64,000 bases of DNA from Bifidobacterium leontopitheci (GCF_009193355.1 NZ_WBVT01000005.1:1-64000), one strand, 5' to 3'; shown: positions 49,677 through 58,322, numbered from the stretch's first letter. Made by a program: numbers and translations. The notes: generated from the letters alone by a model not told the origin.

Positions 49677-50696
49677 GTGAGCGCAATCCTCGAAGGAAAG
49701 CCCGATAAAAACCTCATCCTTGTGACCGGCCGTACGCATCCGAAGCTGGCTGCGGACGTGGCCGAGCAGCTTGGCATCGACATCCTGGAGACCACGGCCT
49801 ACGACTTCGCCAACGGCGAGATGTACGTGCGCTACACGGAGTCGGTGCGAGGCGCGGACGTCTTCGTGCTGCAGCCCCACGCCGCCCCGGTGAACAAGTC
49901 CATCATGGAGCAGCTCATCATGATCGACGCGCTCAAGCGCGCATCCGCACGCTCCATCACCGCCGTATGCCCGCTGCTCGGCTACTCCCGTCAGGACAAG
50001 AAGCACCGCGGCCGCGAGCCCATCTCCTGCCGTCTGGTGTTCGACCTGCTCAAGACCGCCGGCGCCGACCGCATCATGAGCGTCGACCTGCACGCGGCAC
50101 AGTCGCAGGGCTTTTTCGACGGCCCCGTCGACCATCTCATCGCCATGCCGGTCCTCGTTGACTACATCCGCGACCGGTTCTCGAACCAGCTTGACAACGT
50201 GGCCGTCGTCTCCCCGGACGCAGGCCGCATCCGCGTCGCCGAACAGTGGGCGCAGCGCCTCGGCGGTGGCCCGCTCGCCTTCGTGCACAAGACCCGTGAC
50301 ATCACCCGGCCGAACAAGGCCGTCGCCAACCGCGTGGTCGGCGACGTCGCCGGCAAGGACTGCGTGCTCGTCGACGACCTCATCGACACCGCCGGCACCA
50401 TCGCCGGCGCATGCCACGTGCTGCGCGACGCCGGCGCGAAGTCCGTGACCGTGGTCGCCACCCACGGCGTGCTGTCCGGACCGGCCATCGACCGTCTGAA
50501 GAACTGCGGCGCCAAGGAGGTCGTGCTCACCGACACCGTGCCGATCCCCGAGGAGAAGCGATGGGACGGCCTGACCGTGCTGTCCATCGCGCCGTTGCTC
50601 GCCAGCGCGATCCGCGCCGTGTTCGAGGACGGTTCCGTCGCCGAACTGTTCGACACGTACCCGGAGCATCACGGGCAGGGCTTCCTGTTCGCGTGA
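49677..50696 (+). CDS. prs: ribose-phosphate pyrophosphokinase
   Basis: Makes PRPP from ribose 5-phosphate and ATP for nucleotide, histidine and tryptophan synthesis. The 339-residue protein has the ATP-binding flexible loop SRQDKKHRGREPISC, the SVDLHAAQSQGFF motif, and the PRPP loop CVLVDDLIDTAGTIAGA. GTG 49677 has GGAG five bases upstream and gives the expected SAILEG start; ATG 49674 is nearly in contact with that site. glmU, often its partner, follows beyond a tRNA. Confidence 0.95.
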   Translation: MSAILEGKPDKNLILVTGRTHPKLAADVAEQLGIDILETTAYDFANGEMYVRYTESVRGADVFVLQPHAAPVNKSIMEQLIMIDALKRASARSITAVCPLLGYSRQDKKHRGREPISCRLVFDLLKTAGADRIMSVDLHAAQSQGFFDGPVDHLIAMPVLVDYIRDRFSNQLDNVAVVSPDAGRIRVAEQWAQRLGGGPLAFVHKTRDITRPNKAVANRVVGDVAGKDCVLVDDLIDTAGTIAGACHVLRDAGAKSVTVVATHGVLSGPAIDRLKNCGAKEVVLTDTVPIPEEKRWDGLTVLSIAPLLASAIRAVFEDGSVAELFDTYPEHHGQGFLFA

Positions 50697-50760
50697 TGCC
50701 GTGGCCGCCGCGCAACGTGAACCTTTACCGCGCGGCGGACAAGCCGCCTGCCGCTTCGAT

Positions 50761-50789
50761 TTGACGAAATCGGCAGGTATGGCATAATA
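50761..50789 (+). promoter_or_regulatory. sigma-70-like promoter of tRNA-Gln
   Basis: TTGACG (50761-50766) and CATAAT (50784-50789) are spaced by 17 bases, 26 bases before the tRNA. A near-consensus promoter for a stable RNA gene. Confidence 0.7.
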
Positions 50790-50815
50790 AAGGCTTGGCG
50801 AGTTCGTCTCGCCGT

Positions 50816-50886
50816 TCCCCCATGGTGTAATGGCAGCACACGGGTCTTTGGAACCCTTTGTCTTGGTTCGAGTCCAGGTGGGGGAG
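50816..50886 (+). tRNA. tRNA-Gln (anticodon TTG)
   Basis: The 71-base sequence folds as a tRNA. Acceptor stem TCCCCCA pairs with TGGGGGA, the D-arm lies in GGTGTAATGGCAGCAC, the anticodon loop is CTTTGGA giving TTG (Gln, CAA), and the T-loop is GGTTCGAGTCC. Discriminator base G. CCA is not encoded. It lies between prs and glmU. Confidence 0.93.
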
Positions 50887-50959
50887 CTCACGCGCCCGGT
50901 TCGCAGGAGTGCGGCCGGGCAGCAATCCGGCCGATGGCCGAGACTGGAGATCACACAAC

Positions 50960-52342
50960 ATGGCATTATCCGCCGCAATCATCCTTGCAGCCGGAGAGGG
51001 CACGCGCATGCGCTCCTCGCGGCCGAAGGTGCTGCACACATTCGCCGGCAAGACGTTCCTGCAGCGTGTCATGGCATCCGTCGGCGCGCTCCACCCCGAG
51101 GTCCTGTCCGTCGTCGTGCACTATCAGGCCGAGCGGGTCGCCAAGGCGGCACGCTCGTACAACGCCGCGGTGGATATCGTGCATCAGGACGACATTCCGG
51201 GCACCGGCCGCGCCGTGCAGTGCGCGATGGCCCAGCTGACCCGTGAGCGCGACCTGCGCGGCTCCGTGCTCATCGCCGCCTCCGACATGCCGCTGCTCGA
51301 CACCGTCACCCTCGACCGTCTCGTCGCCTTCCATGAGCAGAGCGGCAACGGCGCGACCGTGCTCACCACCGTGCTCGATGACCCGACCGGCTACGGCCGC
51401 ATCATCCGCGACCGCGAGGACCACGTGCTGCGCATCGTCGAGCAGAAGGATGCCAACCGCAGCGAACTGGCGGTGCACGAGGTCAACACGTCCGTGTACG
51501 TGTTCGACGCGCAGCTGCTGTCCGACGCCATCGCGAACCTCGACAACCACAACGCTCAGGGCGAGTTCTACCTGACGGACGCGTTGGAGACCGCGAAGTC
51601 GCGCGGCACCGTCGGCGCGTTCGCGGCGCCCGATCCGCTGAGCGTGGAGGGCGTCAACGACCGCGTCCAGCTCGCCGCCCTCTCCAAGGCGCACAACCGC
51701 CGCATCTGCGAGAAGTGGATGCTCGCCGGCGTGACCATCCTCGACCCCGACACCACCTGGATCGAGGATGACGTGGAGCTCGCGCAGGACGTGACCGTGC
51801 TGCCCGGCAGCTTCCTCAAGGGACGCACCGTGGTGGGCGAGGGCGCCGTGGTCGGCCCCTACACGACGCTCATCGACGCGACCGTGGACGCCGAGGCCGT
51901 CGTCGAACGCTCCCGCGTGCAGGAATCGCACATCGGCCGCGCCGCGAACATCGGACCGTGGACCTACATGCGCCAGGGCAACGACCTCGGCGAGGAGACC
52001 AAGGCCGGCGCGTTCGTCGAGATGAAGAAGGCGCACATCGGCAACGGCACGAAGGTGCCGCACCTGAGCTACGTGGGCGACGCCGAACTCGGCGAGCACA
52101 CGAACATCGGCGGCGGCACGATCACCGCCAACTATGACGGCGTGCACAAGAACCGCACGCACATCGGCTCAAACGTGCACGTGGGAGCCGGCAACCTCTT
52201 CGTCGCCCCCGTCGAGGTGGGGGATGGCGTCACCACGGGCGCGGGATCCGTCGTCCGTCACCCGGTGCCCGATGGCGCCATGGTGTACTCCGAGAACACT
52301 CAGCATATCGTCGAGGGCTGGAAGCCCAAATGGGAGCGTTGA
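50960..52342 (+). CDS. glmU: bifunctional UDP-N-acetylglucosamine pyrophosphorylase / glucosamine-1-phosphate acetyltransferase
   Basis: Makes UDP-GlcNAc for peptidoglycan in two steps. The 460-residue protein has an N-terminal uridyltransferase (LAAGEGTRMRSSRPKVLH, then DDIPGTGRAVQCA) and a C-terminal left-handed beta helix of hexapeptide repeats from about residue 265, with the acetyltransferase HxxxxNYDG-like ANYDGVHKNRT. ATG 50960 gives the normal family start; an in-frame start at 50858 lies inside the tRNA. GGAG lies 11-15 bases upstream, a rather long spacing. Confidence 0.95.
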   Translation: MALSAAIILAAGEGTRMRSSRPKVLHTFAGKTFLQRVMASVGALHPEVLSVVVHYQAERVAKAARSYNAAVDIVHQDDIPGTGRAVQCAMAQLTRERDLRGSVLIAASDMPLLDTVTLDRLVAFHEQSGNGATVLTTVLDDPTGYGRIIRDREDHVLRIVEQKDANRSELAVHEVNTSVYVFDAQLLSDAIANLDNHNAQGEFYLTDALETAKSRGTVGAFAAPDPLSVEGVNDRVQLAALSKAHNRRICEKWMLAGVTILDPDTTWIEDDVELAQDVTVLPGSFLKGRTVVGEGAVVGPYTTLIDATVDAEAVVERSRVQESHIGRAANIGPWTYMRQGNDLGEETKAGAFVEMKKAHIGNGTKVPHLSYVGDAELGEHTNIGGGTITANYDGVHKNRTHIGSNVHVGAGNLFVAPVEVGDGVTTGAGSVVRHPVPDGAMVYSENTQHIVEGWKPKWER

Positions 52343-52346
52343 TCAG

Positions 52347-52775
52347 ATGACCGCAGCACAGAATTCCATCGATGCCGTCCGCGTCGCCGCCGAGGCGGCG
52401 AACCGACTCAAGGCCTTCGACATCGAGGCGTTCGATGTCAGCGACCTGCTGGCGATCACCGACATCATGATGGTCGCCACCGCGGCGAACGAGCGTCAGG
52501 TGCTCGGTGTGGCCGAGGAGATCGAGAAGGACCTGTACCTCAAGTGCGGCAACCTCAATCCGCGTTCGCGCGAAGGCGTGAGCGAAGCCCAGTGGGTGCT
52601 GCTCGACTACGGCGACTTCATCATCCACATCATGCATGAGGAGGCGCGCGGCTACTACCGGCTGGAACGCCTGTGGCGCGACTGCCCGACCGTCGACCTC
52701 CAGCTCGAACATGCCGAAGAGTCGCATCTGGCCGCGGACGACGCCAAGGACACCGACGCAGCCGACAACCAGTAG
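52347..52775 (+). CDS. rsfS: ribosomal silencing factor RsfS
   Basis: A 142-residue Iojap/DUF143 protein that binds ribosomal protein L14 and blocks subunit joining when nutrients are short. Family marks are FDVSDLLAITDIMMVATAAN, then WVLLDYGDFIIHIMHEEARG and YYRLERLWRDCP. The last 25 residues are an acidic tail. Start ATG 52347 is five bases after the glmU stop with GGGAGCG upstream. The histidine phosphatase follows, an order often seen downstream of nadD in actinobacteria. Confidence 0.92.
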   Translation: MTAAQNSIDAVRVAAEAANRLKAFDIEAFDVSDLLAITDIMMVATAANERQVLGVAEEIEKDLYLKCGNLNPRSREGVSEAQWVLLDYGDFIIHIMHEEARGYYRLERLWRDCPTVDLQLEHAEESHLAADDAKDTDAADNQ

Positions 52776-52844
52776 CACGCAGCGGCTCCCACCGCGACGC
52801 AACATCAAGGCTCGGCCGAACCGGCTGACGGGAAGGAAGCAGCG

Positions 52845-53546
52845 ATGACGACGCAAGCGCACGTCCATTCGATCACCTTGGTGAGGCATGGTCGCACCTC
52901 ATACAATGTGCGGCACTGCTTCCAAGGGCAGATCGACATCCCGCTCGATGAGGTGGGCCGCTGGCAGGTCGAACAGACCGCGGCGGCGCTGACGGACCTG
53001 TACGTGCATCCGCACCCCGAACGCCGGCAGATCGTCGTCGCCTCCGATCTCAGCCGGGCCATGGCGACCGCCAAGGCGTTCGCCGACCCGTTGTCGTTGA
53101 CCGTCCATCCCGACGAGCGCGTACGCGAACGCGACTTCGGCGAATGGGAAGGCAAGGAGCTCGCCGAACTGGAACGCGAATGTCCTGAGGACTTCAAGTC
53201 CTGGGCACAATACCGCGGCGGCGAGCTGCTGCACGGCGCCGAACCCAAGGAGCATGTGGGTGCGCGCGGCGTCGAGGCGCTCGAATACTGGAGCCGGCAG
53301 GCGGGGGACGACACCGACCTGTTCGTGTTCTCGCACGGCTCATGGATTGCGCAGACCGTACAGAAACTCATGGGACTGGGCGACATCCACCCCGAATTCG
53401 CGGATGTGGTGAGCATGCGCAACGCCCATTGGACGCGGTTCGTCGCCGCCGACATGCCCGACGGCACGCTGCGCTGGCGCCTCGTCGACTACAACCACGG
53501 TCCGGCCGCAGCCGACAACGGCGACTGGGGCGACCCCACGCGCTGA
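52845..53546 (+). CDS. histidine phosphatase family protein (phosphoglycerate mutase-like)
   Basis: A 233-residue branch-1 histidine phosphatase. The phospho-histidine motif is ITLVRHGRTSYNV near residue 15, DLSRAMATAKAF follows, Glu in RERDFGEWEGKELA is the acid, and the second His is in VFSHGSWIAQTV. The substrate is unknown; in this operon position it is often named after glucosyl-3-phosphoglycerate or phosphoglycerate mutase without proof. GGGAAGGAAG precedes the ATG. Confidence 0.88.
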   Translation: MTTQAHVHSITLVRHGRTSYNVRHCFQGQIDIPLDEVGRWQVEQTAAALTDLYVHPHPERRQIVVASDLSRAMATAKAFADPLSLTVHPDERVRERDFGEWEGKELAELERECPEDFKSWAQYRGGELLHGAEPKEHVGARGVEALEYWSRQAGDDTDLFVFSHGSWIAQTVQKLMGLGDIHPEFADVVSMRNAHWTRFVAADMPDGTLRWRLVDYNHGPAAADNGDWGDPTR

Positions 53547-53554
53547 ACGAAGAC

Positions 53555-53571
53555 CGGCCGTACGCCGGCCG
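53555..53571 (+). terminator. short hairpin after the histidine phosphatase gene
   Basis: CGGCCG (53555-53560) pairs with CGGCCG (53566-53571) around five bases, nine bases after the stop. Short but fully GC. Confidence 0.4.
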
Positions 53572-53662
53572 TCTCCATAGCCGAAGCCGTGTCCTGTTGC
53601 CGTAACGCGCATCCCCGGTCTACGATGGAGCTGTGCCTACACCCCGCGGGAAGGAGCCCATC

Positions 53663-54118
53663 ATGGCCAAGGACAATGCAGACGGCGACGTCATCTGGAC
53701 GCAGCGCAAGCGCAACTGGTGCCGCACGCCGTTCACCTTCACCACCTACACGCTGACGACCGACGAGCTCGCCGTGCAAAGCGGCGTGCTGCGCCAAAGC
53801 TTCGACACGGTGAAACTGTTCCGCATCGTCGACATCACCATCACACGAACGCTCCTGCAGCGGATCTTCGGACTGAGCACGATCCTCATCGACGCCATGG
53901 ACCAGTCAACCGGCGGCAAGATCGCATTGAAGAACGTGATTCACGGGTTCGACGTGCGCAAGGAGCTCCAGCATGCCGTCGACGCGGCGCGCAACGTCAA
54001 CCGCGTATCGACCAGGGAGTTCATGGGCGCCGGCGAAGGCTACTACGCTCCGGCCGGATACGGCCCCGACGGGCAGGATTTCGACGGCGACGGATACCCG
54101 GACTATCCCGCGCAATGA
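53663..54118 (+). CDS. PH-domain (bPH2-like) protein
   Basis: A 151-residue protein with a bacterial pleckstrin-homology (YdbT/bPH2-like) core: YTLTTDELAVQSGVLRQS, TVKLFRIVDITITRTLLQRI, and GLSTILIDAMDQSTG. Then a helix containing DVRKELQHAVDAARNVN and a Gly/Tyr/Asp-rich tail. No membrane helix is visible, unlike YdbT. ATG 53663 follows GGGAAGGAG. Function unknown. Confidence 0.8.
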   Translation: MAKDNADGDVIWTQRKRNWCRTPFTFTTYTLTTDELAVQSGVLRQSFDTVKLFRIVDITITRTLLQRIFGLSTILIDAMDQSTGGKIALKNVIHGFDVRKELQHAVDAARNVNRVSTREFMGAGEGYYAPAGYGPDGQDFDGDGYPDYPAQ

Positions 54119-54142
54119 CCGGAGCGTGAATGTGCCGAGAAC

Positions 54143-54166
54143 CCCATCCGCAATGATGCGGATGGG
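54143..54166 (+). terminator. terminator after the PH-domain gene
   Basis: CCCATCCGCA (54143-54152) pairs perfectly with TGCGGATGGG (54157-54166) around ATGA, between the PH-domain and GH13 genes. Confidence 0.6.
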
Positions 54167-54188
54167 ACACGATACGTGAGGAGTGCAT

Positions 54189-55430
54189 ATGAACGTCAAC
54201 GACTCCACCATCTGGTGGCAGGTGTATCCGCTCGGATTCACCGGCGCGCCCATACGGCCGACGACGGCCGAGCATCGACGCATGACGCCGCGGCTCGACC
54301 GGATCATCCCCTGGCTTGACTATCTCATCGGACTCGGCGCGAACGGCCTGCTGCTCGGCCCGATCTTCGACTCCTCTACGCACGGCTATGACACGACGGA
54401 CTATTACCGCATCGACCCAAGGCTCGGCGATGACGCCGCATTCGACCGCTTGGTGGACGCCTGCCGGTCGCGCGGCATCCGCATCATGCTCGACGGCGTG
54501 TTCAACCATGTAGGACGCGACTTCGGCCCGTTCCGCGATGCGCTCGCCGGCCACGGACATGACGCCATGTTCCTCATCACCCGTAACGCTGACGGCGGCG
54601 TCGACTACGCGAAGTTCGAAGGACATGCCGAACTGCCCGAACTCAACCACGACGACCCCGAAGTCTCGGCGATGGTCACCGACGTCATGAAGCATTGGCT
54701 GCGACGCGGCGCATCCGCCTGGCGTCTGGACGCCGCCTACGCCGTCGACCCCGCGTTCTGGACGCGCGTGCTGCCCGCCGTGCGGGAGGAGTTCCCCGAC
54801 GCATGGTTCATGGGCGAAGTCATCCACGGCGACTATGCGGACACCATCACACGCTCCGGCATGGATTCGCTCACCCAATACGAGCTGTGGAAGGCGATGT
54901 GGAGCGCCATCGAATCCGGCAACTTCTACGAGCTGGAATGGAGCCTGCGCCGGCACAACGCGTTCCTGAAGACCTTCACGCCGTTCACGTTCGCCGGCAA
55001 CCATGACGTCACCCGTATCGCCAGCCGCATAGGCGACGCGGGCGCGGCGCTCGCCATGACCGTCCTGTTCACCGTCGGCGGCATACCGTGCGTCTATTAC
55101 GGCGACGAGCAGGCGTTCCGCGGCGTCAAGGAGGACCGGCTCGGCGGCGACGATGCCGTGCGCCCCGCATTCCCGCCGTCGCCCGACGACCTGCCGCGCG
55201 CGGGGGAGTGGATGTACCATCTCATCCAGGGACTGATCAGCCTGCGCAGACGCAACCCGTGGCTGACGCACGCGAGGACGAGGCCCGTTCATCTGGAGAA
55301 CCGGCATTTCGTCTACGAGTCGGTCGGGACGATGCCGGACGAGCTGATACGCGTCGAACTGACGCTCGACCCCGAACCGCACGCGACCATCTGGCAGCGC
55401 GACGTCCCGGTCATGCACGTGCACCGGTGA
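54189..55430 (+). CDS. GH13 alpha-amylase family glycosidase
   Basis: A 413-residue intracellular (no signal peptide) alpha-glucan-active enzyme of GH13. The conserved regions are visible: region I DGVFNHVGRD, region II WRLDAAYA with nucleophile Asp181, region III WFMGEVIHG with acid/base Glu210, and region IV FAGNHDVTR with Asp273. The protein is short, with a small C-terminal beta domain and no N-terminal CBM, resembling maltodextrin or cyclomaltodextrin hydrolases. The exact substrate is unclear. ATG 54189 follows GAGGAG; a GTG at 54183 overlaps that site. Confidence 0.9.
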   Translation: MNVNDSTIWWQVYPLGFTGAPIRPTTAEHRRMTPRLDRIIPWLDYLIGLGANGLLLGPIFDSSTHGYDTTDYYRIDPRLGDDAAFDRLVDACRSRGIRIMLDGVFNHVGRDFGPFRDALAGHGHDAMFLITRNADGGVDYAKFEGHAELPELNHDDPEVSAMVTDVMKHWLRRGASAWRLDAAYAVDPAFWTRVLPAVREEFPDAWFMGEVIHGDYADTITRSGMDSLTQYELWKAMWSAIESGNFYELEWSLRRHNAFLKTFTPFTFAGNHDVTRIASRIGDAGAALAMTVLFTVGGIPCVYYGDEQAFRGVKEDRLGGDDAVRPAFPPSPDDLPRAGEWMYHLIQGLISLRRRNPWLTHARTRPVHLENRHFVYESVGTMPDELIRVELTLDPEPHATIWQRDVPVMHVHR

Positions 55431-55484
55431 CCTGGCCTTCCGGACGCGCACGTCGCCAGGGTACGCTCGGTTTGCGGATCTTCA

Positions 55485-55790
55485 ACGAACCGTACTCAAA
55501 CAACCCGTTACGGGTACGGTTTGTCAGGAAAACAAAACGGAACGTACTCGGGAGACCCGCTACGGGTACGGTCGGTTGAGAAATGCTGACGGAACGTACT
55601 CGTAGACCGCGTTCGAGTACGTTCCGTCGGGAAATCACAACGTAACATATTCGGACGGGCTGCTACGGGTACGGTTTGTCAGGAAATCACAACGGAACGT
55701 ACTCGGGCAACAGTTACGAGTACGGTCGGTTGGGAATTGTCAACGTAACGTACTCGGACGGGCTGGTTCGTACGGTTCGCTGGACGGTGG
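55485..55790. repeat. tandem array of six imperfect 51-52-bp palindromic units
   Basis: GTACTC-like cores recur at 55492, 55544, 55596, 55647 (variant ATATTC), 55699 and 55750, that is every 51-52 bases. Each unit reads roughly CGGAACGTACTCG, a variable 6-8 bases, then TACGGGTACGG or TACGAGTACGG, and a spacer like TTGGGAAATCACAA. The two halves of each unit are inverted relative to each other. This fills the gene-free region between the GH13 gene and tRNA-Ala. No open frame fits the repeat. The period is close to five helical turns. Confidence 0.8.
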
Positions 55791-55834
55791 GGTGGGAGCT
55801 AACGGCGGATGCGGGAACCACAACGTCAATGACG

Positions 55835-55867
55835 AAAAAAGGCTCGTACTCATTGAGTACGAGCCTT
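55835..55867 (-). terminator. intrinsic terminator of tRNA-Ala
   Basis: Read on the minus strand, AAGGCTCGTACTC and GAGTACGAGCCTT form a perfect 13-bp stem with a three-base loop, followed by a run of T (AAAAAA at 55835-55840 on plus). It lies six bases after the tRNA. Its stem contains the same CGTACTC/GAGTACG core as the neighbouring 52-bp repeats. Confidence 0.85.
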
Positions 55868-55872
55868 GCTCG

Positions 55873-55945
55873 TGGAGCTAAGGGGATTCGAACCCCTGAC
55901 CCTCTCCATGCCATGGAGATGCGCTACCAGCTGCGCCATAGCCCC
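55873..55945 (-). tRNA. tRNA-Ala (anticodon GGC)
   Basis: On the minus strand the 73 bases begin GGGGCTATGGCGCAG. The anticodon stem-loop is TCTCC-ATGGCAT-GGAGA with anticodon GGC (codon GCC), the T-arm is AGGGGTTCGAATCCCCT, and the acceptor end is TAGCTCC plus discriminator A. CCA is not encoded. Confidence 0.95.
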
Positions 55946-55981
55946 GATCTTCATTTGTGGGCTCTTTTCGAGCCGAGTGAT

Positions 55982-56010
55982 AGATTACCTCACATCACCA
56001 TGAAGACCAA
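55982..56010 (-). promoter_or_regulatory. promoter of tRNA-Ala
   Basis: On the minus strand TTGGTC (56010-56005) and TAATCT (55987-55982) are spaced by 17 bases, about 37 bases before the mature tRNA 5' end. A small hairpin GGCTC/GAGCC lies in the leader. Confidence 0.5.
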
Positions 56011-56061
56011 ATTCGGCGTGTCGCGCTCGTCGCCAACGTGTACGTCTCCCGACATCGGCGG

Positions 56062-57330
56062 TCACGCCGCCGATCCGCCCGTCGATGTTCCGATGCCGCC
56101 GGAGCTGCCGCCGGTCGCCGATTCCGTCGAGGCGCCGGAAGAGGAATCGCTGCCTGTAGATCCGCTGCCTGACGACCCGTCCGACGATGATCCGCCTGAC
56201 CCGGATGACGAGCCGGAGCCATTCGAGCTGGAGGATCCGGACGATTCGGAACCGCTTGACGAGCCATTGGAATCGGACGAGCCGGAACCGGAGTTGGACG
56301 AGGAGCTGCCGGACCCGTTCGAGCTGTTGCCGCTCGAGGACCCGGATCCGCTGTTCGACGACGAGTTGCCTGACGAGGAGCTGCCTGACGAGGAGCTGCC
56401 GGATGACCCGGTGCCGTCGGACCCGCTGTTCGACCCGGAGTCGGAGCCCTCGGTGCCGTTGGATGAGGTCGTGCCGTCGTCGTCAGTCGAGTCCGTGCCA
56501 TCAGTGTTGTCGGAGTTGCCGGTCGTGCCGTCAGTCGTGCCGTCGCTCTTCTTGTCGTTCGTGGTCGTGTCCGGGCGGCGGTACTGTTCCTGCCGGCTCG
56601 GCGTGTTCGACTGGTTCACCCAGTCACGCACCACCGTGTCGGTTCCCTGTCCCTGCGTGACCAGCATGATGATCGCCGCCGTCAAGCCGACTGCGGCAAG
56701 CGCGCTGACAACGGAGACGATGATCGCGATGCGCTTCGTACGGTTGGATTTGCCGGCGGTGCTCTTGCCGGCGGCCTTCGCGCCGGCCACACCGGAAGCC
56801 GTCCGACCGTCATGCGCCATGTTGGCGGCGGACGATCCGATGACCCGTGTGGCGTCCGAGTTCCGCCCGTCGAGCAGGCCTTCCGCCTGCGCCGCGGCTG
56901 ATCCTGCGGTTCGCGGTCGTCGGCCGCCGTCATGCTGGGCGATGCCATGCAGTCCGACGACCGTGGCCTCGGGGTCGTCCGGCGGCGCGGGGATCGCGGG
57001 CATCGGCATGGTGCCCGACGTGGTGATGACCCGCGTCGTTTCGCCGGACGCAGGCCGGGCGGTGCCATTGCCTTCCGTGGATGATTCGGCTCCGGATTCC
57101 GCGCTTTCACCCGAATCGCCTACGCCTGCCACATCCTGCAGTTTCTTGCCGGATTCGCTCAGGACGTTCTTGTAGATCTGCGTCGACACCGCGGAGACGA
57201 CGGAGCCGATGGCGACGCCGATCACCGATCCCGCGATGCCGATCTTCGCGGACAGCAGAAACGACGTGACCGCCGCAAGCGCGCCCGCCGCGATCGACGA
57301 GAAGGAGATGCCCTTGAAAAAATTCTTCAT
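56062..57330 (-). CDS. membrane protein with Ser/Gly-rich low-complexity C-terminus
   Basis: A 422-residue protein I cannot place in a family. The N-terminus has a hydrophobic, glycine-zipper-like segment (SSIAAGALAAVTSFLLSA and GIAGSVIGVAIGSVVSA). A cytoplasmic Pro/Gly/Ala-rich region holds VVGLHGIAQHDGGRRPRTAG. A second helix, IAIIVSVVSALAAVGLTAAI, precedes about 170 outer residues made almost only of Ser, Gly, Asp, Asn and Thr. The low-complexity tail gives a GC-rich antisense frame that is not a gene. ATG 57330 is the likely start, though its ribosome-binding site is weak. Confidence 0.72.
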   Translation of the reverse strand: MKNFFKGISFSSIAAGALAAVTSFLLSAKIGIAGSVIGVAIGSVVSAVSTQIYKNVLSESGKKLQDVAGVGDSGESAESGAESSTEGNGTARPASGETTRVITTSGTMPMPAIPAPPDDPEATVVGLHGIAQHDGGRRPRTAGSAAAQAEGLLDGRNSDATRVIGSSAANMAHDGRTASGVAGAKAAGKSTAGKSNRTKRIAIIVSVVSALAAVGLTAAIIMLVTQGQGTDTVVRDWVNQSNTPSRQEQYRRPDTTTNDKKSDGTTDGTTGNSDNTDGTDSTDDDGTTSSNGTEGSDSGSNSGSDGTGSSGSSSSGSSSSGNSSSNSGSGSSSGNSSNGSGSSSSNSGSGSSDSNGSSSGSESSGSSSSNGSGSSSGSGGSSSDGSSGSGSTGSDSSSGASTESATGGSSGGIGTSTGGSAA

Positions 57331-57405
57331 GATGTCTGACGCTAGCCGATACCTGTTGAAATGGAACTGAACGAATGCTGAAATGCGCCGAACCGTCACA
57401 CGGTC

Positions 57406-58110
57406 TCAGCAGAATCTGCACAATCCGCCGGCACCCACCTCGAAATGGAGGCGGGCGATGCCCAGGCAGATCTCGGACTGCACGCCATCCAGCGCTTCCG
57501 CGCGGACCGTGCCGTCATCCAGCAGCGTGAAGTGGACCGGCTGCTTGCCCAAAGCGCTGGGAGCGAGCGCCGCCGCCTCAAGCCCCATGATGAACCAGTC
57601 CGGCGCGTCGTCAAGCCCGCCATGCTCCGTGGATCCCAATTGGTCGATGGGCTTGCTGCGGTGCGGCCGGCCCGGCCGCGTGCCATAGCCGACCGCGATG
57701 GCCGCCGGCATGCGTTCGCCGTCGCCGATCAGCCATGCGCCGTCATGCCGGTCGGGCTCGTGCAGGACCACCCAGCTGGTGTCCAGTCCAAGCATGGTCG
57801 CCGTCAGGGCGAGACGTTCCCCGTAATAGCCGACGCGTTCGTCGAGGTCTCCGGCGTCGGCATTGTCGTCGTCGCGTCCGATGAGCGCGATGCAGTGCCG
57901 CACGTTGCGGAACCGGCCGTAGTGCGTCGGGCAGCCGCCGAACGCGTCGGTCCCGTTCCCGCCGTCGCCGACCAGCTGGATGTGCAGGTCCCCGTCACGG
58001 TTCGCCTGCGCGACGGCCTCGCCAAGACGGGCGAGCGTGTCGGGGGCGACGGGGCGGTCGCTGTAGTCGCGCACCGCGTGACGGCATGCCATGGCCTCGG
58101 CGATGTCCAT
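57406..58110 (-). CDS. nitroreductase-like family protein
   Basis: A 234-residue protein resembling the FMN-dependent nitroreductase fold. It starts EAMACRHAVRDYSDRPV, the RHAVRxYxDRPV motif of the family, and contains GYYGERLALTATMLGLDTSW and the C-terminal FIMGLEAAALAPSALGKQP motif that normally binds FMN. Reads as a divergent member; the enzymatic substrate is unknown. ATG 58110 is preceded by GAGGATTCGC. Divergent from the DUF1287 gene. Confidence 0.82.
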   Translation of the reverse strand: MDIAEAMACRHAVRDYSDRPVAPDTLARLGEAVAQANRDGDLHIQLVGDGGNGTDAFGGCPTHYGRFRNVRHCIALIGRDDDNADAGDLDERVGYYGERLALTATMLGLDTSWVVLHEPDRHDGAWLIGDGERMPAAIAVGYGTRPGRPHRSKPIDQLGSTEHGGLDDAPDWFIMGLEAAALAPSALGKQPVHFTLLDDGTVRAEALDGVQSEICLGIARLHFEVGAGGLCRFC

Positions 58111-58322
58111 GCGAATCCTCCTCGGGTAGTATTGTGCGCCGTGTCCCCACGCGGCACACTGGGTGATGTCAGCTTCCAATCCTAGAGACGAAGCGGGATG
58201 AATCCGGCCTGCAACGTGTCGCGGCAACGCGCCGCGGCGGCCGGGTGCCCCTGCGCGGACGTGGCATGATGGGAGAGGGAGCGGCATGTCGCTGTAGGTT
58301 CATGGAAAGGCTCGGAACGGAT

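Noticed and set aside
55485-55790. CRISPR array interpretation of the 52-bp repeats
   Set aside because: Units are adjacent with degenerate sequence throughout; there are no conserved repeats alternating with unique spacers and no cas genes.
55873-55945. tRNA-Ala as an integration site (att) of a mobile element
   Set aside because: No integrase, no duplicated tRNA 3' end and no phage or plasmid genes appear in the window.
55676-57175. 499-codon plus-strand frame with long Pro/Asp/Glu runs
   Set aside because: It passes through tRNA-Ala and is antisense to the Ser/Gly-rich protein; the acidic runs are the complement of Ser-Gly codons.
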